NCBI GenBank assembly: GCA_947495915.1
Contig: CANMAW010000002.1
Span: 186,001-250,000 of the forward strand
DNA length: 64,000 nucleotides
Reading direction: 5' to 3'
From: Maribacter algarum (ex Lu et al. 2025) (nom. illeg.)
GTDB lineage: Bacteria; Bacteroidota; Bacteroidia; Flavobacteriales; Flavobacteriaceae
The notes beneath the pieces are model-generated. The model did not search any database and was not told where the DNA came from. It saw nothing but the letters and a program-made list of their open reading frames with translations. The first letter of the stretch is position 1; each line of letters begins with the position of its first letter. Shown in pieces: positions 43,648 to 51,383 of this stretch. The position numbers and the translations under genes were made by a program.

Positions 43648-44787
43648 TTAATCTGCTGTTTTAACTGGTACGTAACGGCTAATACTATCGAATAACTTTT
43701 TCATTTCTTCACCAGTTTTGGGTAATTTATCTTTTTTTACATTTAAATGATTTATTGGTATTTCTTGGCGGTATTGCTCAAAAACAGGCTTTACCATTTC
43801 TAGAGCATAATTGGGTATAGTTCTATCTTTTCTAAATGCAGCGATAGGAATTTTAGCTTCTACAATACCATCTTCTTCTTTACTTGGGTGTTTGGCAAGA
43901 ATTTCGCCATGCGGATTTACAATAATAGACTCTCCGGCATTATAGCCCGTACTAACTGGGAGTGTAAAATTAGCCATGGCCGAATAAAAATCATTACTCC
44001 ATGCTGTAAAAACAACATCTTCTTGCGCAAAAAGAGTAGCGGTTCTGAGCATTATTTCAGTACCACGCATAGCAAATGCTGCATATATAAAAGGGTCAAA
44101 TTGCACAGTACTTACAGCTATATTTCCATATTCAGTTTGTAGTACAGGAAACTCTTCTTCTATTCCATATTTTTTACGATACGCATCTCTAACCCCTTCT
44201 ATGGTAGTTGTAGTAATTTCTTTGGTTTTGTATAAACGTTTTATGTTTCTAGATTTCCAAAACGTTTTTGCAATTTTTCCATCTCTACCTAATACAGTGT
44301 TTATACTAAGTATATGGTCTGGCCATGCTGCATCTCTAACATAACTGCCAAAAATAACATAGCAATCACAAGACTTTGCAACTTTTCCCAGTCTTTCGGT
44401 TTCTGGCCCTGGAACTTCAATTGTAAAAGGCATTTTCTCTTGCCTAGTGCCAGAAGAATAGCCCGTAAGTGGAAACTCATGAAATAAAATAATATCTGGT
44501 TTGCTGCCTTCGGTTTGTGCTTGGTTAGCAAGTTTTTCCATATATTTCATATTCTCTTCTAACCCTTCTTCAATAGAGTTAAAACTAGAAAGAGATTTTA
44601 CACGAGTTTGCATTACCTTAATAACTATAGTGTCTTTTTCTAAAGGTACTTTGTTATAGGAGCCATCTGCTTTTACAAGAGTCACTTTGTTTTTTTGTTT
44701 TTCTGTTGCAATTTTTTCTTGATTAGAATTTGAGCAAGCATTTGTTATGAGAACAAGCATTGCTAGGAAAAATAGTTTTTTATACAT
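43648..44787 (-). CDS. Nitrilase-fold lipoprotein lacking the catalytic cysteine
   Basis: A 379-residue lipoprotein (start at 44787 gives lipobox ITNAC; an earlier in-frame Met overlaps the upstream gene). The carbon-nitrogen hydrolase fold is recognisable by the Glu in FHEFPLTGYSSG (about 108-119) and the Lys in FWKSRNIK. The block that should hold the nucleophile (I-C-Y-D-x-x-F-P-E in active enzymes) reads TVQFDPFIYA, so Gln replaces Cys. It is probably catalytically dead as an amidase, or has a different chemistry. Located 4 bp after the VOC gene stop, same operon. Confidence 0.8.
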   Translation of the reverse strand: MYKKLFFLAMLVLITNACSNSNQEKIATEKQKNKVTLVKADGSYNKVPLEKDTIVIKVMQTRVKSLSSFNSIEEGLEENMKYMEKLANQAQTEGSKPDIILFHEFPLTGYSSGTRQEKMPFTIEVPGPETERLGKVAKSCDCYVIFGSYVRDAAWPDHILSINTVLGRDGKIAKTFWKSRNIKRLYKTKEITTTTIEGVRDAYRKKYGIEEEFPVLQTEYGNIAVSTVQFDPFIYAAFAMRGTEIMLRTATLFAQEDVVFTAWSNDFYSAMANFTLPVSTGYNAGESIIVNPHGEILAKHPSKEEDGIVEAKIPIAAFRKDRTIPNYALEMVKPVFEQYRQEIPINHLNVKKDKLPKTGEEMKKLFDSISRYVPVKTAD

Positions 44788-44791
44788 TATA

Positions 44792-45781
44792 TTATTCTTT
44801 AAGTAATTCAATAAATTCTAGCCAAACTCCGTCTGGCGTTCTTATAGAAAAAGCATTGACTTTGCCATATGGCTTTATCTCTAAAGTTTGTATAGGAGTA
44901 TTTAATTTGCCTCCTTTTTCTACTATTTGTTTTGCATAAACTGCTGCATTTTTTACAGGAAACCGAAGCATTAAAATGCCCAGATTAGGTGGTTGTGCTA
45001 ATTTTGAGCAATCTTTTCCTTTTAGTTCTTTTGTTTCCAGTAACTCTATAGAACCAAAGTTTTTACCTTCTGGGTGAATAACACATACAGGAGCAGTTAT
45101 ATCTCCATTAATATTTGGGGGAATACCAATTACATTATTGCCATTACTGCGTTTATCTCCGGCAGATTCGAAGTAGAGTTTAAACCCTAAAATATCGGTA
45201 AAAAAAGAAAGGGTTTTTTTATAGTTTTTACAGATGGTTGTTGAGTTAAAAAAGCGACTAGTTTTTTCAAACTCAAAACCCTCTAATGGAGGATGAAATC
45301 TTTGCATAATAGCAATAGTTATTCCGTCTGGACCTTTTAGAAGTGCTTCTGCAACATCAAATTCTCCAAAGGTAAAGCGGTGTGGATCTGTAAACCCATT
45401 CCAGCCTTCGTTCTGAAAGTTGCGATACATTGTCTTCATGTCTTTTACTCTAGTGTTTACATCAAAAATTCCACCAGAATCCCAAATCTGAGCTCCTGAA
45501 CGTATTTGTTCTTGTTCCACATTATGGAACTTTACTAAGCGTAAAAAACCCTGTGAATCACCAGGTATAACAAGAAGTATCTCCTCAATGTTTGCCTTAT
45601 TGTTTAGTTGCCATAGGGTATTCAAGCTTTTATCGGCATAAGCTTGGTGGGCAATTTGCCAACCACATACATCAACCAAAAAATCAGCCCATTTTTTGAT
45701 ATTATAAACACTAAAAACGGCTTCTTGCCATCCTTTTAATGGTGCATCTTCTGCGGTAAAACTGAGTGTATGTTTAAGCAT
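44792..45781 (-). CDS. Two-domain VOC-superfamily protein (copy 3)
   Basis: A 329-residue cytoplasmic paralogue of the protein at 32463. Both contain RLVKFHNVEQ/RLVKYNNVEQ (about 80-90), a D-S/T-G-G-I element and the ending IRTPDGVWLEFIE/RSPDGVWWEFLE. The second VOC domain (about 180-329) begins FNSTTICKNYKKTLSFFTDI. Lies beside DUF1838, CpcT-like and amine oxidase genes just as its paralogue does, suggesting a duplicated functional module. Confidence 0.82.
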   Translation of the reverse strand: MLKHTLSFTAEDAPLKGWQEAVFSVYNIKKWADFLVDVCGWQIAHQAYADKSLNTLWQLNNKANIEEILLVIPGDSQGFLRLVKFHNVEQEQIRSGAQIWDSGGIFDVNTRVKDMKTMYRNFQNEGWNGFTDPHRFTFGEFDVAEALLKGPDGITIAIMQRFHPPLEGFEFEKTSRFFNSTTICKNYKKTLSFFTDILGFKLYFESAGDKRSNGNNVIGIPPNINGDITAPVCVIHPEGKNFGSIELLETKELKGKDCSKLAQPPNLGILMLRFPVKNAAVYAKQIVEKGGKLNTPIQTLEIKPYGKVNAFSIRTPDGVWLEFIELLKE

Positions 45782-45792
45782 ATTTTTATTGA

Positions 45793-47292
45793 TTATCCGA
45801 GTAAGCCCATTAAATCAAAAGCGGCGCGTTCACCAGATTCCATGGCTCCTTCCATACCTCTGTTCATAACCGCAGTGTGTTCGCCTGCAAAATGAATTCT
45901 TTCAATAGGGTTTGCTAAGTGATTTGAAAAATCTGTTATTTGACCCGGTTTCCAGTAAGCGTAGGCCCCGCCGGCATACGGGTTGCTTACCCAGGTCCAG
46001 TAGTAAGCAAAATCTAAAGCGCCTTTAAGACTTGGTCGCATATTTTCTAAGGTTTTGGTAACAACTGAAATGGCGTCTTCACGCTTCAATTTATCAATTT
46101 CAAGAGCAACATTACTATTTAAAAATGCTACACAACTTGTCACTTTATTAGGATTTTCAGGGTCATTTTTCATTGCCATAAATCTTCCTGCTAAATTATC
46201 GCACCACATACTTGGTGGTAAGCCATCTTCTTCCCAATATTTTTTCTTTGGAACAAAATGTAATTGAACAACTGGAGTATATTCTAAACCATTAAAGCCC
46301 CTTTTTTGGTTCTCTGTAGAACTTGGAGGTAAATTAATATGGCGTAAAGCTGAGGTTGGTAATGTTACTAAAGTGTACGGTGCTCTTAGGGTACTACCAT
46401 TATTTAAAGTTACAGTTGTAGCATCTTCTTCTGAAGAAATACTTTTTACAGGACTATTTAACATAATATCTTGCTGAAAAGCAGCACCCATTGCTTCTGG
46501 TAATCGTTGGTTGCCTCCAACGATAGCGCCCCCTTTACCAGTAGAAGCTGTTTGTTGTCCTATCCATGTTAGTATTTGAAAATACATCATTATAGAAATG
46601 TTTTTTGCATCTACACCGTAACTTGAATTTGTTCCCATGCATAATTTTATAGCATCCTCTGAGAATCCTTTTTCCTTTAGTACGGAATAAACCGACTTAT
46701 CCCAATCCATATACTTAGGGTCTCTCCAAGCCGACAAATCATTTTTTGGTAATGGGTTTATTTTTGCGAACATGGGCCAAGTGGTATAGGCCGGTAACGA
46801 TTTTCTAAATCCTTCGGGTAGTGTATTAAAAGGGTGATTTTCCCAGTTTTCTGGTAGAATGAATTCATTTTTTATATGATAAATTAATTCTCCTTTTCTG
46901 GCTTCCGTTCTAGGTCTATCTGAACCTATTTTAATATTATATTTTTGCGCGGCATCAATAACTCTAGCATAACCGCCACCAATGCCATTTGCGCCCAATT
47001 CAGGATGCCCTGGCACATCTTTTTCTTTGGCAGTATGTACACGGCCCCCAAGTCTGTCTGTTGCCTCGACTACTTTTACCTTAAAACCAGCACTCTCTAA
47101 TATTAGTGCGGCATTTAAACCCGATAATCCAGCGCCTATGATAATAACATCTGCATCAAGGTTCTTTTTATTTCCTGAAATACACGAATTTAATCCAAAA
47201 TAGAAAGGAGCAGCAGCTAAAAAAAGGCTGCTTTTTTTTAGCATATCTCTACGATTAATTTTAGGAGATATGTTTTTATTTTTCATTTTCAT
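45793..47292 (-). CDS. Exported flavin amine oxidase-family protein (copy 2)
   Basis: A 499-residue FAD enzyme. The N terminus INRRDMLKKSSLFLAAAPFY is Tat-like and is followed by LNSC, a possible lipobox. The FAD motif IIIGAGLSGLNAALILES (about 51-68) is followed by VVEATDRLGGRVHT. The C terminus has FAGEHTAVMNRGMEGAMES (about 470-488). The gene overlaps the end of the upstream DUF1838 gene by 17 bp; a second ATG two codons on (47286) is equally likely as start. Predicted periplasmic two-electron oxidation of a C-N or C-C bond. Confidence 0.9.
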   Translation of the reverse strand: MKMKNKNISPKINRRDMLKKSSLFLAAAPFYFGLNSCISGNKKNLDADVIIIGAGLSGLNAALILESAGFKVKVVEATDRLGGRVHTAKEKDVPGHPELGANGIGGGYARVIDAAQKYNIKIGSDRPRTEARKGELIYHIKNEFILPENWENHPFNTLPEGFRKSLPAYTTWPMFAKINPLPKNDLSAWRDPKYMDWDKSVYSVLKEKGFSEDAIKLCMGTNSSYGVDAKNISIMMYFQILTWIGQQTASTGKGGAIVGGNQRLPEAMGAAFQQDIMLNSPVKSISSEEDATTVTLNNGSTLRAPYTLVTLPTSALRHINLPPSSTENQKRGFNGLEYTPVVQLHFVPKKKYWEEDGLPPSMWCDNLAGRFMAMKNDPENPNKVTSCVAFLNSNVALEIDKLKREDAISVVTKTLENMRPSLKGALDFAYYWTWVSNPYAGGAYAYWKPGQITDFSNHLANPIERIHFAGEHTAVMNRGMEGAMESGERAAFDLMGLLG

Positions 47293-48187
47293 CCCACTTT
47301 AGTTCTTCTCCAAAAATATCTGGTTGTTTTGCTTCGGTGGCCGCTATGAAATCGTCAGGCAGGTCGATTTTATTATAAAAATTACTTCCACTAGAAGTCC
47401 ATATCATATGACCTGGGGTTTCCGCCATTTTCAACAACGATAACCATGAAGTCTCACTGGTCCAATGATATTCAGAAGGTATATGAGTATATGATTTATC
47501 ATATAAATACTTTATATCAATATCATAGGTGTCTAATGTCATTTCAGTACGCCAGGTTTGTGATTTACTTTCGAACCATTTTGTGAATGCATGTCGAGTT
47601 ATGTGCATTTTATTACCCATTTTGGTAAATACTAAGTTAAGAGGCGCACCAATTGCAGTACTTTCCATAGTGAAACTGGCATCTACTTCAGGACCTCTAG
47701 GCGTCATAATACCACCTCGAATACCTGCTCTAAAGGCTGGTACTTCAACAAGTTCACCTGTATAAGGGTTGGTCATTTCACTTAAAAATTCTCCAGTTTC
47801 TGGATCTCGGTATAATAACCAGCCTTTAGATTTTGTTTCCACATTTCCATTATCTAATAGGCGCATTATTTTCATGCCACAACCAGAGTATCTAAATATT
47901 TCTTTTCCAAAAACATTTAGGCTATCGGGGCGATCTGGCCGTATACCGAATACCCTTCCTTCAGAATATGAAAAAGTCATTTTACCTGACAAATCACCCT
48001 GTATTTTTTCAAAAATCAACAATTGATCTTTAGGGTCATTCAGGTCATAGGCCAATGCTTTGTTTTCAATTGTTTCGCTGTCTGAAGTTATGTTAGGTGT
48101 GTTTTCACTGTTTTTAAGACTACAGCTAAGAAAAAACATAACTATTAAAATGCTAATGCGGTTTGCAAGTTTAAGGTGATTTTTCAT
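47276..48187 (-). CDS. DUF1838 lipoprotein (copy 4)
   Basis: A 303-residue lipoprotein (lipobox FFLSC, Cys about residue 22). The family block YRDPETGEFLSEMTNPYTGE (about 126-145) followed by LVEVPAF is intact. Sits between a CpcT-like gene (14 bp upstream) and an amine oxidase gene (overlap). Anchored in the membrane facing the periplasm. Function unknown. Confidence 0.85.
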   Translation of the reverse strand: MKNHLKLANRISILIVMFFLSCSLKNSENTPNITSDSETIENKALAYDLNDPKDQLLIFEKIQGDLSGKMTFSYSEGRVFGIRPDRPDSLNVFGKEIFRYSGCGMKIMRLLDNGNVETKSKGWLLYRDPETGEFLSEMTNPYTGELVEVPAFRAGIRGGIMTPRGPEVDASFTMESTAIGAPLNLVFTKMGNKMHITRHAFTKWFESKSQTWRTEMTLDTYDIDIKYLYDKSYTHIPSEYHWTSETSWLSLLKMAETPGHMIWTSSGSNFYNKIDLPDDFIAATEAKQPDIFGEELKWDENEK

Positions 48188-48201
48188 AGAAGGAATAGTT
48201 G

Positions 48202-49209
48202 TTAGTTATTGCATTCACATGTTGCGGATACCCAGTTGATTTGAAAACCAATTTTTTTAGCATGTGGTTCAGCAAATGCCAAAGCAGTTGATACTTGTGC
48301 ATTTTCTTCTTTTAATCGTAGAAAAAAGAAATTTGATTCTTCTAAATTATAAAATGGATATTCTTTGTTTCGAAGTTGAATGAAGTATGTTTTTCCATCA
48401 ATCGGGTTCAGAACATAAGCTGTGCCTCCTTGGTCGTGAACCTGTAAACTCTTATAGCTTTTGTCTTTTTTACCAGGCATATAATATGCTTTTTCATAAA
48501 AAGATACGTCACAGGTGTAAAATTTGGCTTTTCGCATTTTATAGGGTTCAGGGTTTGGATGCCCTTTAAAAAAAGAATTGTCTTTTACCAAAAAAGTACG
48601 ATCTACCCGCCAATATTCTCCTTCAGAAATTACCATATCATGTACAGAATACCGCAATTCATTTCCTTTGCCGAATTGACATGCTTTACTAACCATGCTT
48701 CCGTGAAATTGCTGACCATTTCTTTGAAATATTACATCACATCCATCAAGTCCAAATAGCGTGTCTAAGGTTACATTAGATAGCATTTTATTATGGGTGT
48801 CAGCGGCTAATAAGAATTTTTCAGCTTCTTTAATAAAGTATAATTTCATGATAATACCAGGTTTATCAATCATACTTTCAAATGATACGATTCGTTGCCT
48901 GCCTACTTTAGTCTTATCATCATTGGTATATTCTTCAACATAGAACACAAATTTGCCAATACTTTCGGCTTTTATTCTTTTATGAATAGTATGTAAGCGG
49001 TCATGTTTTTCATTTGGTTTTCCCCACCAGTCACTCCTATTTTCAACCCATAATTGTTCATCATTATCAAACTCACCTTCAAACCACTTGGCAATTAGGC
49101 CTAGGTCTCTAACGTTTGGATCTCCATATTCAAATAAAGATTCAGCGAAAGTTGTTTGATTTATGAAAAGTGTTAAAATCAGTAGTACTTGCAATCGTAA
49201 CTTATTCAT
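48202..49209 (-). CDS. CpcT/CpeT-like protein with C-terminal extension (copy 4)
   Basis: A 335-residue exported protein (Sec signal LLILTLFINQTTFAES). The CpcT landmarks are LIAKWFEGEFDNDEQ (about 37-51), FVFYVEEYTNDDKTKVGRQR (about 92-111) and LDGCDVIFQRNGQQFHGSM (about 152-170). A C-terminal beta-rich extension (KSYKSLQVHDQGG and beyond) is shared with the 30328 protein, so these two form a longer subtype. 71 bp downstream of the amine oxidase stop, same direction. Confidence 0.84.
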   Translation of the reverse strand: MNKLRLQVLLILTLFINQTTFAESLFEYGDPNVRDLGLIAKWFEGEFDNDEQLWVENRSDWWGKPNEKHDRLHTIHKRIKAESIGKFVFYVEEYTNDDKTKVGRQRIVSFESMIDKPGIIMKLYFIKEAEKFLLAADTHNKMLSNVTLDTLFGLDGCDVIFQRNGQQFHGSMVSKACQFGKGNELRYSVHDMVISEGEYWRVDRTFLVKDNSFFKGHPNPEPYKMRKAKFYTCDVSFYEKAYYMPGKKDKSYKSLQVHDQGGTAYVLNPIDGKTYFIQLRNKEYPFYNLEESNFFFLRLKEENAQVSTALAFAEPHAKKIGFQINWVSATCECNN

Positions 49210-49280
49210 TGGTGTGTTCTTTATATGTGTTCTTAAATGGATAAATAAGGTATGTCACGTTGACCAAGCACTTTGTCTAC

Positions 49281-50786
49281 CTACGCCTTTAAAATAATAT
49301 CTAATGCGGCACGTTCACCTGATTCAAATGCACCTTCCATACCACGTTGCATAATAGCCGTATGTTCACCAGCAAAGTGAATGTTTCCATGTGACTTTCG
49401 CATGTGATTGCCAAATTTAGTCACTTGGCCTGGCTGCCAATAAACCCAATCACCAGCGCCATGTACATCACGTTCACATGATTGCACCATTAAACGTTCT
49501 AAATTACCTTTAGTGGAAGGACGTATTTCTGCTAATTTTTGTTCTACATAGTTGAAAACCTGCTCATCAGTCATCAAATTAAATTTAAATGATTCAGGCC
49601 CGTTAATATATGCTAAACCGGCATTTAGATCATTTTCATTACGTTTAGTGCGTACTGCAAAGCGTTCAAGCGGACCGTCGGTCCACATATTAGCGTCCAT
49701 ACCATCTTTTTCCCAGTAGGGCTCTTTAATTAGAAAATGAACTTGAACCGATAAACCGTAATCTATTTGTTCAATGGCCTCTTTGGTTACACCTGTGATG
49801 TAGGGTTCAAAAGTGACATTGCGCAACACTGAAATGGGTATACTACAGATAACATTTTTGCCTTTATATTCACTGCCATCAGCACAGCTTACTTGTACAA
49901 TACCATCTTGCTCTTTAAAGCCAATTACAGTTTTTGATAAATGAACCTCATTTTGAAGTGAATTGGCCATGGCTTCAGGAAGTAAGGAGTTTCCGCCTTT
50001 GACCATTTTCCATCCTTTTCCATCGGGGAATGTTATTTTACCATTACCAAAGCTATTGACATGATATCTTCGAAGTTCGTTTAGAGCTGAGGTTTTGTGC
50101 ATTCCTCCTGAATGAATGATCACATTCATAAGGTCTATGGTTGCTTCATTATATCCTTTAGACCTTAAGTATTCATTATGTGGAATGTCATACTTTTGAT
50201 ATTCTGGTTTCAACCATTCATCTAAAGGTTTATCTTTTAACGGGTTATCTCTATGTGATAAGGTGGATAGGTAGCGATGAGGAAGTAATTTTCTGTCTTC
50301 TCCTTCTAGAGGGTTCATCTTATGCGACTCCCAATTTGCTGCAGTAATGTACTCACCTTTAAGATTGTATAACCAAGGTCTGTTCGGACCATTATTGTCT
50401 TCAGGGCTGTACAATTCAAGTCCTAGCTTATTTACTGTATTTACCATACGAGCATAAGTAGCACCAATAAATTCACCTGCCGCTTCAGGTTTTCCAGGAA
50501 CATTGTTTAGCGTATAAACTCTACCCCCAAGTCGTTGCCTGCCTTCAATTACTTGCACATCGTAACCCTGCTCTTCTAAAAGCATTGCTGAATGTAAACC
50601 AGATAAACCAGCCCCTACTACAATAACATCATGAGAAGCTTTTATAGGTTTTGTTTTGTTGTGAATTGCAGGTGCCTTAGAAACATTGTTTTTATTTTCA
50701 GATCTATTGGTACAGGCAGTGGAAACTAGTATACCAGCAGATGCACCAGCTACATTTTTAATAAATCTTCTTCTATTAGTTTTCAT
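49281..50786 (-). CDS. Exported flavin amine oxidase-family protein (copy 3)
   Basis: A 501-residue FAD enzyme. NRRRFIKNVAGASAGILVST (about 3-22) is a Tat signal and ends in lipobox STAC. The FAD motif VIVVGAGLSGLHSAMLLEEQ (about 54-73) is followed by VIEGRQRLGGRVYT. C-terminal HFAGEHTAIMQRGMEGAFES (about 470-489). It starts 4 bp after the cytochrome c lipoprotein gene, so the cytochrome is a likely electron acceptor. Closely related to copy 2. Confidence 0.9.
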   Translation of the reverse strand: MKTNRRRFIKNVAGASAGILVSTACTNRSENKNNVSKAPAIHNKTKPIKASHDVIVVGAGLSGLHSAMLLEEQGYDVQVIEGRQRLGGRVYTLNNVPGKPEAAGEFIGATYARMVNTVNKLGLELYSPEDNNGPNRPWLYNLKGEYITAANWESHKMNPLEGEDRKLLPHRYLSTLSHRDNPLKDKPLDEWLKPEYQKYDIPHNEYLRSKGYNEATIDLMNVIIHSGGMHKTSALNELRRYHVNSFGNGKITFPDGKGWKMVKGGNSLLPEAMANSLQNEVHLSKTVIGFKEQDGIVQVSCADGSEYKGKNVICSIPISVLRNVTFEPYITGVTKEAIEQIDYGLSVQVHFLIKEPYWEKDGMDANMWTDGPLERFAVRTKRNENDLNAGLAYINGPESFKFNLMTDEQVFNYVEQKLAEIRPSTKGNLERLMVQSCERDVHGAGDWVYWQPGQVTKFGNHMRKSHGNIHFAGEHTAIMQRGMEGAFESGERAALDIILKA

Positions 50787-50790
50787 AGGC

Positions 50791-51252
50791 TTATTGAACA
50801 GTAACCTCTTTAAGATATTCTATTAAAGCGTCTTGTTGCTCTTTCTTTTTTACACCTACAAACGCCATTTTGGTACCCGGTACATAACTCGCGGGGTTGC
50901 TGAGCCATTCTCTAAGTGTTTCTTCGCTCCAAATTATTCCTTTGTTTTTTAATTCTTCTGAGTATACAAAATCTTCTTTCATACCAGCCTTACTACCTAG
51001 AAAGCCATTTAAGTTTGGGCCTACTTTATGTGCTTCACCTTTAACTACGTTATGGCATGCAGCGCAAAGTAAAAAAACCCGTCGGCCTAATTTATTTTCA
51101 GATTGGGGTATGGTGGCTGCAGCCTGTGTGTTGGTTTTTGCCGCTTCTTTTTTAACCTTAAAAGTGGTCTCTTCTTTTTTTTGTTTTTCAGTACAAGAAT
51201 GAAAAATTATAACCAAAGAGAGAAGGGTTAAAATGTTGAATATTTTTTTCAT
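50791..51252 (-). CDS. Class I cytochrome c lipoprotein
   Basis: A 153-residue lipoprotein (lipobox IFHSC, Cys about residue 20). After a Lys/Thr-rich linker the mature domain has the haem-attachment site CAACH (about 73-77) and the axial Met in GTKMAF (about 130). It would accept electrons from a periplasmic dehydrogenase and pass them to a terminal oxidase. First gene of the operon under operator copy 8, directly before the amine oxidase at 49281. Confidence 0.92.
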   Translation of the reverse strand: MKKIFNILTLLSLVIIFHSCTEKQKKEETTFKVKKEAAKTNTQAAATIPQSENKLGRRVFLLCAACHNVVKGEAHKVGPNLNGFLGSKAGMKEDFVYSEELKNKGIIWSEETLREWLSNPASYVPGTKMAFVGVKKKEQQDALIEYLKEVTVQ

Positions 51253-51279
51253 AGTTGGCTATAATTTCAATGGAAAATT

Positions 51280-51316
51280 TTAGTTCAGTTAATTAATAGT
51301 TAATAAAGTTAACTAA
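51280..51316 (-). promoter_or_regulatory. Island operator, double site, copy 8 (cytochrome c/amine oxidase operon)
   Basis: Four cores with spacings 9, 7 and 9. On the minus strand the proximal half-site is degenerate (CTGAACTAA instead of RTTAACTAA) and the distal unit is TTAGTTAAC plus ATTAAC. It lies 28 bp upstream of the cytochrome c start codon, on the side of the operon reading to 41763. Confidence 0.68.
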
Positions 51317-51383
51317 ATTTAGATATTATCCTAATTTTTAACATAAAATCTACATAATTTTACAAGCTCTTGTAAAAAAGAAA

